Positions 8,412 to 17,392 of a stretch of 64,000 nt of DNA are shown piece by piece. The notes below the pieces were generated by a model that did not search any database, was not told the origin of the DNA, and worked only from the letters and a program-made list of their open reading frames with translations. This stretch comes from Parvimonas micra (lineage in GTDB: Bacteria > Bacillota > Clostridia > Tissierellales > Peptoniphilaceae), in assembly GCF_037482165.1 (NCBI RefSeq), contig NZ_CP148048.1, forward strand, positions 558,001 through 622,000, in the 5' to 3' direction. Numbering within the stretch: the stretch's first letter is position 1; every line of letters starts with the position of its first letter. The translations under genes and the position numbers were made by a program.

Positions 8412-9466
8412 TGGAAAGAAAAATAACTAAGAAAATTTATGTGGGGAACGTGCCTGTTGGAGGCGGTTCTCCTATTTCTATACAATCAATGACAAATACA
8501 ATTACAAAAGATGTAGATTCTACTGTAAGACAGATTAATCAATTTGCAGAAGAAGGTTGCAATATTAGCCGTTCAGCAGTTAATGATTTAGACGATGCTT
8601 TAGCAATAAGAAAAATAAAGTCATTAACAACTATACCTTTTATTGCAGATATTCAATATGATTATAAACTTGCAATAATGGCAGCTGAAAATGGAGCAGA
8701 TTGCTTAAGAATTAATCCTGGAAATATTGGTGGAAAAAAGAAAGTTAAAGAAGTTGTGGAATGTTGTAAGTACCATAATATTCCAATAAGAGTTGGAGTT
8801 AATTCTGGATCTGTAAATCAAAAGTTTATAGATAAATTTCATGGAGTTAATAAAGAATCTATAGTTTATAGTGCCTTAGATCAAGTTGAATTTTTGGAAT
8901 CACTAAATTTTGACCAAATTAAAATATCAATAAAATCAAGTAATGTTCCAATTTGTGTTGAATCATATGAACTTTTAAGTAGTTTATGTGATTATCCTTT
9001 ACATTTAGGTATTACTGAAGCTGGCCCTAGCTTTAGAGGAACTATAAAATCTTCAGTAGGTCTTGGTATTATTTTAGCAAAAGGAATTGGTGATACCATA
9101 AGAGTTTCTTTAACCGGAGATCCAGTTGAAGAGGTCAAAGTTGGAAAGGAAATATTGCGTTCTTTAGGTCTTTTAAATGATGGAATTGATTTGATTTCTT
9201 GCCCTACTTGTTCAAGAACTAGAATAGATTTGATTAATATTGTTGAACAGGCAGAAAAAGAGTTAAAACATATAAAAAAGAATTTGAAAATTGCAATAAT
9301 GGGTTGTCCTGTTAATGGTCCTGGAGAGGCAAAAGAGGCTGATTTAGGAATTGCTGGTGGAAATGGAAAAGGTCTTATTTTTAAAAAAGGACAAATCATT
9401 AAAAAAGTAGATGAAAAAGATCTACTTAAAGAATTAATTAATGAGATTAATAAATTGGAGGAATAA
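8411..9466 (+). CDS. ispG: (E)-4-hydroxy-3-methylbut-2-enyl-diphosphate synthase (flavodoxin/ferredoxin)
   Basis: IspG (GcpE) is the sixth MEP-pathway enzyme, an iron-sulfur enzyme that reductively opens methylerythritol cyclodiphosphate to HMBPP. Two-domain bacterial architecture: a TIM barrel with RINPGNIGG near residue 97, and a C-terminal domain with the [4Fe-4S] ligands in CPTCSRTRIDL and MGCPVNGPGEA. The 351 residues match the short bacterial form. ATG overlaps the rseP stop. ispD and ispF are found 7 kb downstream; dxs, dxr, ispE and ispH are not in the window. Confidence 0.96.
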   Translation: MERKITKKIYVGNVPVGGGSPISIQSMTNTITKDVDSTVRQINQFAEEGCNISRSAVNDLDDALAIRKIKSLTTIPFIADIQYDYKLAIMAAENGADCLRINPGNIGGKKKVKEVVECCKYHNIPIRVGVNSGSVNQKFIDKFHGVNKESIVYSALDQVEFLESLNFDQIKISIKSSNVPICVESYELLSSLCDYPLHLGITEAGPSFRGTIKSSVGLGIILAKGIGDTIRVSLTGDPVEEVKVGKEILRSLGLLNDGIDLISCPTCSRTRIDLINIVEQAEKELKHIKKNLKIAIMGCPVNGPGEAKEADLGIAGGNGKGLIFKKGQIIKKVDEKDLLKELINEINKLEE

Positions 9467-9467
9467 T

Positions 9468-12400
9468 ATGTATAGGAGTTTAAAAAGTTTTTATTTTTCA
9501 CAACGAAAAAATTATAGCTTATCAGATGATTTTATTATTGATGAGTTTGTTTTTGGTGATGAAAAAATAGATTTTAGATTACTTACAAACTCCGATGAAG
9601 TTGGAATAGAAGAATTAGTAGTTTTAGATAAAGAATTACATGAGTTATTTAATGGTAGAGAAATTAATATCTCAGTTCAGAGTTTTTCAAAATCAGATTG
9701 TCCTTATGATTATTACTATTATATAAACTATGATGAATTTGTAAATAAAGTACAAAAATTATTAGGAAATCATGGTTTTTCACTTACTAATAATGATAGG
9801 ATAAATTTCTTGGAAGATTATATAGAAATATATATATCGGATTCTGTTTGTAGATTTAAACTAATTTCAAATTCATTTTTAAATGATTTAAAAGCATTTG
9901 TTTCTGAAAAATATAATGATGATATTGAAATAATTATGCTAAATAGTTTGTTTACAAGAGAAGAAAAAAGTTCTGAAAAATTAGAAAGTAAATTAGAAAG
10001 TAAAAGAAAAGAAATTCAAAAAGAAAAAGGTAATAAAATCGAGAAAGTTAAATTTATTAAAGAAAAAAGTGAAACAGAAGAAGAATTTAAAATTGGGAAA
10101 AAAATTTCCGATAAAGAACTGGTTTTAGAAATTTCAGATTTAGACCAAAATAGTGGTTTTTGTAAGATTCAAGGAAGAGTATATTCTTTAGACATTCGAG
10201 AATTAAAAAACGGAAAAAAACTTGCTTTGTTTGACATTGAAGACGAAACTTCAGCTATGAGTTGTAAATTTTTTTTAGATGATAAGAAGTTAGAAATTTT
10301 TAGTAAAAAAATTAATTCTAAATCAATACCTAACGGAATTTATGTAACAGCAGTAGGTAGAGTTGAATATGATCAATATGCAAAGGGAATTTCTATGATG
10401 ATTGATGGAATGGAAGAAGCTCCAAGACATATATATGTAGATAATGCTCCTGAAAAAAGAGTTGAATTGCATTTGAATTCACAGATGAGTGGTCTTGATG
10501 GTTGTGTGAATTTAGAAGTACTAAAGACAAGACTACAGGAATTAGGACATACTGCTGTTGGAGTTACTGACATCGGAGTCGTTCAAGCATATCCACAGAT
10601 GATGGATTTGTTTAGCAATGGAGATATAAAAGCTTTATATGGTCTAGAATTAAATTTGTTAGAAGACAATCCGAGGATTCTATATAATTATAAAAATGGA
10701 GTAAATTTTGATACTTTTGTAGTTTTTGATATTGAAACAACTGGTCTTTCTCATTTGAAAAATAATATTACAGAAATAGGAGCAGTTCGTGTTGAGAACG
10801 GGAAAGTAGTTGAATATTTTAATGAGTTAGTAAATCCAGAGCAAGAAATAACTAAAGAAATAACAGAAATAACTGGTATTACTAATGAAATGGTAGCAGA
10901 TAAGCCTTTAATTGGTGAAATTATGCCAAAATTTTTAGAATTTTCTAAAAATGCAGTTTTTGTTGCACATAATGCAGAATTCGATATTTCATTTATAAAA
11001 ACTAATTGTAAGAGATTGAACCTTGAATTTGATCCTACCTTTATAGATACAATGGGATTTGCAAGAGCCGTATTACCAAATTTAAAAAATCATAAACTCA
11101 ATACTTTATGTAAGGAGTTAGGAGTAAAATTATTAAATCATCATAGAGCAAGTTTCGATGCAGAAGCTTGTTCAGGAATTCTTTTAGAACTTATAAAGAT
11201 AATTGAAAAAGATGGAAAAGTTTTTGATGAAAATATAAATAATATTGAAACAAAATGGCCTGTTGCAAAAAATATTTCATATGATTCAACTATATATGTA
11301 AAAAAAATGGAAGCCTTAAGTGGATTTTATAAGATGGTTTCAGAAGGATTAATGAAGTATTTTAGAAGAGTTGCAGGTTTTCCTAAATCAAGGTTAAAGG
11401 AATATAGAGAAGGTCTTTTAATAGGTTCAGGAAATTGGGATGGAGAACTTTTTAGAGCTTTTATTGAAGAAAAAAGTGAAGAAGAAATTTTAGAAATTGC
11501 AAAATTTTATGATTTTTTTGAAATTCAACCTATATCTAATTTAAAACATTTGTTTTTTAGAGGTAAAGTTTTAAGTATAGATGATTTGAAAGAAGTAAAT
11601 AAAAAGATTTATAAGCTTGGAAAAAAATTAGATAAATTAGTTGTTGCAACTGGAAATGTTAAATATCTTGATAAGAATGACTATGTTTTTAGAAATATTA
11701 TTCTATATGGGCAAGGAAAGAAAAATCTTGAAAAAGAAGGTTCTTTCTATTATAGAACTACAGCTGAGATGCTTGATGAATTTTCATATTTAGGAGAAAA
11801 TGAAGCATATGAAGTTGTAGTAAAGAATACTAATATTTTTAAAGACATGCTTGATGAAATTTTACCTATTCCTAATGGAACATTTCCACCTTTTATAGAG
11901 GGTGCTGATGAAGAATTAAGAAAAATATGTTATGACAAAGCTAAATCTATTTATGGTGAAAATTTACCAAAAATCGTTGAAGATAGGCTTGAAAGAGAAT
12001 TAGGATCAATTATTAAAAATGGATATGCAGTACTATATATAATTGCTCAAAAACTTGTTTGGAGGTCAAATGATGATGGATACTTGGTAGGCTCGAGAGG
12101 GTCAGTAGGTTCTTCCTTTGCTGCAACAATGTCAGGGATAACTGAAGTTAATCCATTAATTCCGCATTATATTTGTCCAAAATGTAAACGTTCAGAATTT
12201 CATTCAGAATATAGCGGACAATCTGGAGTGGATATGCCAGATAAAGAATGTCCAGATTGTAAAATAAATATGATTAAGGAAGGACATGACATTCCTTTTG
12301 AAGTATTTTTGGGATTTGATGGAGATAAAGAGCCTGATATTGACTTAAATTTTGCAGGAGAATATCAATCTACTTGTCATAAATATACTGAAGAACTATT

Positions 12401-13763
12401 TGGATCAGATAAAGTGTATAGAGCTGGAACTATTGGGACAGTTTCTGACAAAACTGCATTTGGGTATGTAAAAAAGTATATTGAAGAAAATGAGCTGACT
12501 CTTACAGCTGGTAATATTAGAAGATATGTTAGAAAGATAGTTGGTGTAAAAAGAACAAGTGGTCAACATCCGGGTGGGGTTATGATTGTTCCACACAATA
12601 AAGAAATTTATGATTTTACTCCAATTCAATATCCTGCAGATGATCCATCTTCTGAAACAAAAACTACACATTTTAGTTATAAGTCTATAAGCGGAAGAAT
12701 TTTAAAATTAGATTTACTTGGACACGATGTTCCTACTATAATAAAACATCTTGGAGATTTAACTGGTGTTGATCCTTTAAATATTCCTATGGATGATAAG
12801 GAAACTTTAAATATATTTTATTCAACAGATAGTTTAAAATTTATGGATGATAAATATAAAGATGGTGTTGGTACTTTAGGGATACCTGAATATGGGACAA
12901 ACTTTGTAAGACAGATGCTACTTGATACAAGGCCAAAAACTTTAACTGAACTTATTAGAATTTCAGGTCTATCTCACGGAACTGATGTATGGCTTGGAAA
13001 TGCACAAGATCTTATTAAAAAAGGAATACCTTTAAATGAAACGATTTGTACTAGAGATGATATAATGACATTTTTGATTTTTAAAGGACTTGAAAATAAA
13101 CGTTCATTTAAAATAATGGAAACTGTTAGAAAAGGTAGAGGACTTGATGAGGAAACTGAATCATATATGAGAGAAAATGGAATACCAGAATGGTATATTG
13201 ACTCTTGTAAAAAGATTAAATATCTATTCCCGAAAGCTCATGCTGTTGCTTATGTAATGATGAGTTATAGAATTGCATATTTTAAGGTTCATTATCCTGA
13301 AGCTTTTTATGCCACATATTTTACCACTAAAATTGATAATTACCCGGGCAACTTGATTTTTAAAGGTCTTACAGCAATTCAGAGTAAAATGAAAGAAATA
13401 AAAGAATTAGGAAAGTCTGCATCTCAAAAGGAACAAGATGTATATGATATACTTGAAGTTGCTGAAGAAATGTATCTTAGAGGAATTGTTGCTAGTAAAG
13501 TGGATTTGGAAAAATCTGATTCTTCAAGGTTCTTAATTGATGGGAAAGGTAAAATTTTACCACCTTTTAGGGCTTTAGATTTTGTAAGTGATGTCAACTC
13601 AACATCTATATATGAAGAAGTTAGAAAATTACCATTTATATCAATTGAAGATTTTCAAGAAAGAACAAAAATAAATAAAAATGCTTTAGAATCATTAAAA
13701 GAACATGGCGTTTTAAATGATTTACAGCAAACAAATCAAGTAAGTTTATTTGACTTTATGTAA
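9468..13763 (+). CDS. polC: DNA polymerase III alpha subunit, PolC type
   Basis: PolC is the replicative polymerase with built-in proofreading found in low-GC Gram-positives. The 1431 residues show, in order: an N-terminal domain with a charged linker (about 165-215), an OB fold (about 225-320), a PHP domain split by a DEDD 3'-5' exonuclease (FDIETTGLS near 420; HNAEFDISF; HHRASFDAEA), the zinc motif CPKC...CPDC (about 903-930), the catalytic block PDIDLNFAGE near 957, and a C-terminal SLFDF beta-clamp motif. The exonuclease motifs look intact, but several PHP histidines are replaced (HLN, TDI, GLMKYF, NVKYL). I start at ATG 9468, 6 nt after GGAGG, not at the in-frame ATG 9441 inside ispG. 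Confidence 0.97.
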   Translation: MYRSLKSFYFSQRKNYSLSDDFIIDEFVFGDEKIDFRLLTNSDEVGIEELVVLDKELHELFNGREINISVQSFSKSDCPYDYYYYINYDEFVNKVQKLLGNHGFSLTNNDRINFLEDYIEIYISDSVCRFKLISNSFLNDLKAFVSEKYNDDIEIIMLNSLFTREEKSSEKLESKLESKRKEIQKEKGNKIEKVKFIKEKSETEEEFKIGKKISDKELVLEISDLDQNSGFCKIQGRVYSLDIRELKNGKKLALFDIEDETSAMSCKFFLDDKKLEIFSKKINSKSIPNGIYVTAVGRVEYDQYAKGISMMIDGMEEAPRHIYVDNAPEKRVELHLNSQMSGLDGCVNLEVLKTRLQELGHTAVGVTDIGVVQAYPQMMDLFSNGDIKALYGLELNLLEDNPRILYNYKNGVNFDTFVVFDIETTGLSHLKNNITEIGAVRVENGKVVEYFNELVNPEQEITKEITEITGITNEMVADKPLIGEIMPKFLEFSKNAVFVAHNAEFDISFIKTNCKRLNLEFDPTFIDTMGFARAVLPNLKNHKLNTLCKELGVKLLNHHRASFDAEACSGILLELIKIIEKDGKVFDENINNIETKWPVAKNISYDSTIYVKKMEALSGFYKMVSEGLMKYFRRVAGFPKSRLKEYREGLLIGSGNWDGELFRAFIEEKSEEEILEIAKFYDFFEIQPISNLKHLFFRGKVLSIDDLKEVNKKIYKLGKKLDKLVVATGNVKYLDKNDYVFRNIILYGQGKKNLEKEGSFYYRTTAEMLDEFSYLGENEAYEVVVKNTNIFKDMLDEILPIPNGTFPPFIEGADEELRKICYDKAKSIYGENLPKIVEDRLERELGSIIKNGYAVLYIIAQKLVWRSNDDGYLVGSRGSVGSSFAATMSGITEVNPLIPHYICPKCKRSEFHSEYSGQSGVDMPDKECPDCKINMIKEGHDIPFEVFLGFDGDKEPDIDLNFAGEYQSTCHKYTEELFGSDKVYRAGTIGTVSDKTAFGYVKKYIEENELTLTAGNIRRYVRKIVGVKRTSGQHPGGVMIVPHNKEIYDFTPIQYPADDPSSETKTTHFSYKSISGRILKLDLLGHDVPTIIKHLGDLTGVDPLNIPMDDKETLNIFYSTDSLKFMDDKYKDGVGTLGIPEYGTNFVRQMLLDTRPKTLTELIRISGLSHGTDVWLGNAQDLIKKGIPLNETICTRDDIMTFLIFKGLENKRSFKIMETVRKGRGLDEETESYMRENGIPEWYIDSCKKIKYLFPKAHAVAYVMMSYRIAYFKVHYPEAFYATYFTTKIDNYPGNLIFKGLTAIQSKMKEIKELGKSASQKEQDVYDILEVAEEMYLRGIVASKVDLEKSDSSRFLIDGKGKILPPFRALDFVSDVNSTSIYEEVRKLPFISIEDFQERTKINKNALESLKEHGVLNDLQQTNQVSLFDFM

Positions 13764-13797
13764 AAAACAACTGAGATTATTAATCTCAGTTGTTTTT
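13764..13797 (+). terminator. Intrinsic terminator of polC
   Basis: AAACAACTGAGATTA pairs with TAATCTCAGTTGTTT, followed by TTT; begins right at the polC stop and closes the pyrH-polC cluster. Confidence 0.9.
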
Positions 13798-13840
13798 AAA
13801 TATACAATCCAAAGTTAACTCAATTATTTAAAAATAGGAC

Positions 13841-13869
13841 TTGAAAAAATTATTGGCTTATAGTATAAT
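13841..13869 (+). promoter_or_regulatory. Promoter of rpsT
   Basis: TTGAAA (13841-13846), exactly 17 nt, TATAAT (13864-13869); among the best promoters of the window. Confidence 0.75.
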
Positions 13870-13899
13870 ATTAATGTTATTTTTGAGGAGGTGAATAAA

Positions 13900-14172
13900 A
13901 TGGCAAATATAAAATCAGCAATTAAGAGAATTGATGTTACAAAAAAACAAACTCTTAAAAATAAAAGTAGAAAATCTGAAATAAAGACTTATATTAAAAA
14001 ATTTGAATTAGCAATAGAAGAAAATAATTTTGAATTAGCTAATGAATTGTTAAGAACAATTGATAAAAGACTTAAACAAGCTACTGAACACAGTGTTTTT
14101 CATAAAAATGCTGCTTCTAGAAAAGTAAGTAAATTAAGTAAAAAATTACATGATGCTTCAACACAAGCGTAA
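13900..14172 (+). CDS. rpsT: 30S ribosomal protein S20
   Basis: S20 is a three-helix protein that binds 16S rRNA early in 30S assembly. The 90 residues start MANIKSAIKRIDVTKKQTLKN and are rich in Lys and Arg; length and the conserved C-terminal HKNAASRKVSKLSKKL are typical. The ATG at 13900 is preferred over a GTG at 13891 because the latter is part of the AGGAGGTG ribosome binding site. It stands alone with its own promoter and a two-hairpin terminator, as rpsT usually does. Confidence 0.96.
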   Translation: MANIKSAIKRIDVTKKQTLKNKSRKSEIKTYIKKFELAIEENNFELANELLRTIDKRLKQATEHSVFHKNAASRKVSKLSKKLHDASTQA

Positions 14173-14228
14173 ATATAGCGTGTATGGATCCAACACACTA
14201 TATTTGCTCCGTGTGGAGCTTTTTTTTT
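14171..14228 (+). terminator. Two-hairpin terminator region after rpsT
   Basis: A 13-bp stem with one G-U pair (arms 14171-14183 and 14193-14205, nine-base loop ATGGATCCA) is followed at once by GCTCC-GTGT-GGAGC (14206-14219) and nine T. The second hairpin is the intrinsic terminator. The first begins inside the rpsT stop codon and may protect the 3' end or serve as a pause site. Confidence 0.85.
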
Positions 14229-14254
14229 ACATTTATTTATTGATATGATATAAT
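14226..14254 (+). promoter_or_regulatory. Promoter of the glycosyltransferase gene
   Basis: TTTACA (14226-14231), 17-nt spacer, TATAAT (14249-14254). The -35 box is built from the last T residues of the rpsT terminator. Confidence 0.6.
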
Positions 14255-14319
14255 ATCAAAAAGACGTTAAAATCCATTTTTTTGGATTATAAAGTTGTAT
14301 TATAAGGAGAGTTATAAAT

Positions 14320-15531
14320 TTGAAAATTTTACATTTAATTAGTCAATATCCCTCAAAAACAGGTAGTGGAATTTACTTATCAGAGGTATATAAAAACTTC
14401 AAAGCTATGAATTTTACTCAAAAAGTTTTGTGTGCTATGAATGAGGATGATATTGTAGAAGTTAACTTTGATGATTTTGAAATAGTAAAATTTAAAAGTG
14501 ATGAATTACCATTTCCAGTAGTTGGAATGAGTGATGTAATGCCTTATGAATCTTTTTTGTTTTCAAATTTAACTGGAGAGAACTTGGAAAGATATATAAA
14601 TGTTTTTACTAGTAAAATATTGAATATTGTTGAAAACTTCGAACCAGATATTATTTTTACAAATCATCTATATATTATGACATCAATTGTTGCAAGTCTT
14701 GATTTAAAATGTAAAGTTTTTGCATTTTGTCATGGAACTGATTTAAGACAACTTTATAAAAATGATATACATAAAAAATTTATTTGTGACAATATTCCCA
14801 AACTTAATGGAATTTTTTGTTTGTCAGGAAAGCAAAAAGAAGAAATTATTAATGTATTTAATTATAATAAAGATAAAGTTTATGTTATTGGTGGGGGATA
14901 TGATTTAGATTTTTATTATAAAGATTATAATAAAACTTATTCTAAGGATGCTAAAATAAGACTAATATATGCAGGAAAATTTAGTAGAGCTAAAGGAATT
15001 ATATATCTTCTTAAAGCTTTTGAAATGGTAAAAGATAAATACAATGTTGAATTAATTTTAGCGGGAAGTGGTACTGGAGAAGAGTATGACGAAATCATTA
15101 ATTACTCAAAAAAGCTGGCTGATAAAGTTAAACTGTATGGATATATGAATATGAATGAGATAGGTGATTTATTTAGATCCTGCGATATTTTTGTTATGCC
15201 ATCTCTTTATGAAGGACTATCACTTGTTACAATAGAGGCAATGGCTTGTGGACTAAAAGTTGTGATGAATGAACTAGAAAATTTCATTAACTTTGTAGGA
15301 GAAGATATTACTAAGTCAAAAAATATTGAATTTGTAAAAATGCCTACTTTATATGATACTGATAAAGTAATTGAAAGTGAAGTCGATAATTATATTTTAA
15401 GACTTAGTATAGCATTGGAGAATCAAATAAAGAATTTGTATAATAATGACTATGAACAAGATTTTTCATCAAAAATGACTCAATTTAGTTGGAAAAATAT
15501 CAGCAATAACATAAAAAAAATAGTTGTATAG
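14320..15531 (+). CDS. GT4-like glycosyltransferase (GT-B fold)
   Basis: The 403 residues look like a retaining GT-B glycosyltransferase of the GT4 group. The N-terminal Rossmann domain opens with KILHLISQYPSKTGSGIYLSEVYK and contains FCHGTDLRQ. The C-terminal donor domain starts near IYAGKFSRAKGIIYLLKAFEM and carries LILAGSGTGEE and the nucleotide-sugar motif PSLYEGLSLVTIEAMACG (EGLS, E-x7-E-like). Members add sugars to lipids or exopolysaccharides on the inner face of the membrane. The start is a TTG at 14320 with AAGGAGAG 8 nt upstream. It stands alone with its own promoter and no neighbouring polysaccharide genes, so neither donor nor acceptor can be named. Confidence 0.8.
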   Translation: MKILHLISQYPSKTGSGIYLSEVYKNFKAMNFTQKVLCAMNEDDIVEVNFDDFEIVKFKSDELPFPVVGMSDVMPYESFLFSNLTGENLERYINVFTSKILNIVENFEPDIIFTNHLYIMTSIVASLDLKCKVFAFCHGTDLRQLYKNDIHKKFICDNIPKLNGIFCLSGKQKEEIINVFNYNKDKVYVIGGGYDLDFYYKDYNKTYSKDAKIRLIYAGKFSRAKGIIYLLKAFEMVKDKYNVELILAGSGTGEEYDEIINYSKKLADKVKLYGYMNMNEIGDLFRSCDIFVMPSLYEGLSLVTIEAMACGLKVVMNELENFINFVGEDITKSKNIEFVKMPTLYDTDKVIESEVDNYILRLSIALENQIKNLYNNDYEQDFSSKMTQFSWKNISNNIKKIVV

Positions 15532-15572
15532 AAATAATTAATTAATAATATATATTAATAAGAAAAAACTAT

Positions 15573-15601
15573 TTTACTTTATTTAGGATATATGGTATGA
15601 T
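15573..15601 (+). promoter_or_regulatory. Promoter of the rhodanese lipoprotein gene
   Basis: TTTACT (15573-15578), 17-nt spacer, TATGAT (15596-15601), about 30 nt before the start codon and its GGAGG. Confidence 0.5.
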
Positions 15602-15631
15602 TTTATTGATTAAAATTTTGGAGGTAAATTA

Positions 15632-16069
15632 ATGAAAAAACTATCAAAAATGTTACTTTTATCATTAGTTACTGCTACAACTTTAGTTGGTTGTGGATCA
15701 AAAAGTGACAATAAAGCAAATGATAAAAAAACTGAAAATCAAACTGAAAAGAAAGATGATAAAAAATCATCAGATATGATGAAAGGTGAAACTCTTTTGG
15801 AAGAACAAAAGAATGGAGCGACAGTAATTGACGTAAGAGTAGCTGATCAATATAATGCTGGACATATTAAAGATGCTATAAATATTCCTTTAGAAACAAT
15901 CGAAAAAGATATTGAATCAAAAGTTGCTAAAAAGGATGCAAAAATTATTGTTTATTGTAATACTGGAAATAGAAGTGGACAAGCATTAGAAAAATTAAAA
16001 AAATTAGGTTATACTAATGTAAGTAATGCACAAGGTGTTAAACAATATAAATATGAACTTGTAAAATAG
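15632..16069 (+). CDS. Rhodanese-domain lipoprotein
   Basis: The 145-residue product has a lipoprotein signal peptide with lipobox LVGC (Cys at about residue 21), then a Lys/Asp/Asn-rich linker of about 30 residues, then a single rhodanese domain: VIDVRVADQYNAGHIKDAINIPLE, and the active-site loop VYCNTGNRSGQALEKLKKLGY with the catalytic Cys. Rhodaneses move sulfane sulfur through a Cys persulfide, often from thiosulfate. The lipid anchor places this one outside the cytoplasmic membrane. It is monocistronic, with its own promoter and a perfect palindromic terminator. The physiological sulfur acceptor is unknown. Confidence 0.88.
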   Translation: MKKLSKMLLLSLVTATTLVGCGSKSDNKANDKKTENQTEKKDDKKSSDMMKGETLLEEQKNGATVIDVRVADQYNAGHIKDAINIPLETIEKDIESKVAKKDAKIIVYCNTGNRSGQALEKLKKLGYTNVSNAQGVKQYKYELVK

Positions 16070-16074
16070 TTTTT

Positions 16075-16099
16075 AAAGCGATGAGTACTCATCGCTTTT
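16075..16099 (+). terminator. Intrinsic terminator of the rhodanese gene
   Basis: A perfect 24-nt palindrome with half-site AAAGCGATGAGT, ending in TTTT. The T tract is short, so efficiency is uncertain. Confidence 0.75.
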
Positions 16100-16220
16100 G
16101 TATTTATTAGTATAAATTTTTAAGATTTGATTATTTTAACTTTTAATTACTTCATAAATTTTAATATAAAATATAGAAAATAAATTTTAAATATGATACA
16201 ATATAAGATGAGGTGAAATT

Positions 16221-16907
16221 ATGCATAAACAGATTTCTGTTGTAATTGTTGCTGCTGGTTCTTCTCACAGAATGGGAACTAAAGAAAATAAAATTTTTTT
16301 AGACTTATGTGGGAATTCTGTTATTGAAAGAACAATAAGTGCTTTTATTGATATACCTGAAATATTTGAGATTATTTTAGTAACAAAGAAAGAATTTTTT
16401 GACAGTATAAATAATATTATTAAAAGATTTCCTTTAAATATAAAAATTGTTGAAGGAGGCTCTTCAAGAGAAGAGTCTACTTTTAATGGTCTATTAAATG
16501 TTTGTGATAAGTCAAATTTTGTGATTTGTCATGATGGAGCGAGACCTTTAGTTAGTAAAGAAAATATTTTAAATGTTATTAGTGAACTTGATAATTATAA
16601 AGCTGTAATAACAGGTGTTAAAGCAAAAGATACAATTAAAATTGTTTCTTCTAATCTAGAGGTTGTATCTACTCCTGATAGAAGGTCATTGTACAATATT
16701 CAGACACCTCAAGCTTTTGACAAAAAAGTCATTATAGACGGATATAAAAAATTTTTTGAGGACAATAATTTTGTTACGGATGATTCTTCTGTGGTTGAAA
16801 AATTGAATGTTAGAGTTAAACTTGTTGAAGGAGATTATTCAAATATAAAAATTACAACAATAGAAGATATTTATCATGCAAGATTATTATTAGAAAGAGG
16901 CATTTAA
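16221..16907 (+). CDS. ispD: 2-C-methyl-D-erythritol 4-phosphate cytidylyltransferase
   Basis: IspD transfers CMP from CTP to MEP, the third step of the MEP isoprenoid pathway. The 228 residues carry the nucleotidyltransferase N terminus [13 protein letters not shown], the core [13 protein letters not shown] and HDGARPLVS, and the C-terminal dimerisation part with [10 protein letters not shown] and [15 protein letters not shown] lies about 8 nt before the ATG. It is separated from ispF by a single base, so the two enzymes are produced together; ispE, which acts between them, is not here. A weak -10 TACAAT (16197-16202) lies upstream. Confidence 0.95.
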   Translation: MHKQISVVIVAAGSSHRMGTKENKIFLDLCGNSVIERTISAFIDIPEIFEIILVTKKEFFDSINNIIKRFPLNIKIVEGGSSREESTFNGLLNVCDKSNFVICHDGARPLVSKENILNVISELDNYKAVITGVKAKDTIKIVSSNLEVVSTPDRRSLYNIQTPQAFDKKVIIDGYKKFFEDNNFVTDDSSVVEKLNVRVKLVEGDYSNIKITTIEDIYHARLLLERGI

Positions 16908-16908
16908 T

Positions 16909-17382
16909 ATGAGAATAGGAATAGGTTTTGATGTTCATGAATTAGTTGTTGATAGAGATTTAATAATTGGCGGTGTTAAAATAGATCATGAAAAAGGTCT
17001 TTTAGGACATAGTGATGCAGATGTTTTAGTTCATGCTATAAATGATGCAATTATTGGGGCATTATGTTTAGGAGATATTGGAAAGTTATTTCCTGATAAT
17101 GATCCAAAATATAAGGATATTAGTTCTTTGATTATGACTAAAGAAGTAGTTAGCCTTATGAAAGAAAAAGGATACAAAATTGGAAATGTAGATAGTGTAA
17201 TATCTGCACAAAAGCCTAAATTAGCAGGATATATTTTACAAATGAGAAAAAATATTGCTAATGTTTTAGAAACAGATATAGAAAATATAAGTATAAAAGC
17301 CACTACAACAGAACATTTGGGTTTTGAAGGTAGAGAAGAAGGTATTTCTGCTCAGGTGGTGGTACTACTTGAGAAAATATAA
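16909..17382 (+). CDS. ispF: 2-C-methyl-D-erythritol 2,4-cyclodiphosphate synthase
   Basis: IspF makes the cyclic diphosphate of the MEP pathway and acts as a zinc-bound trimer. The 157 residues show the metal-site residues in GIGFDVHEL at the N terminus and [20 protein letters not shown] (residues about 35-54), and the C-terminal [24 protein letters not shown]. It follows ispD by one base and is followed by metK after a gap containing only AAGGAGG. The two isoprenoid genes and metK are probably one transcript. Confidence 0.96.
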   Translation: MRIGIGFDVHELVVDRDLIIGGVKIDHEKGLLGHSDADVLVHAINDAIIGALCLGDIGKLFPDNDPKYKDISSLIMTKEVVSLMKEKGYKIGNVDSVISAQKPKLAGYILQMRKNIANVLETDIENISIKATTTEHLGFEGREEGISAQVVVLLEKI

Positions 17383-17392
17383 GGAGGAAAAG

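Noticed and set aside
8992-9501. A 169-codon open frame on the - strand across the ispG end and polC start
   Set aside because: It is antisense to conserved ispG residues (iron-sulfur ligands), has no ribosome binding site and resembles no protein.
17383-17392. SAM riboswitch before metK
   Set aside because: Only ten bases separate ispF from metK, far too few for any SAM-sensing RNA.
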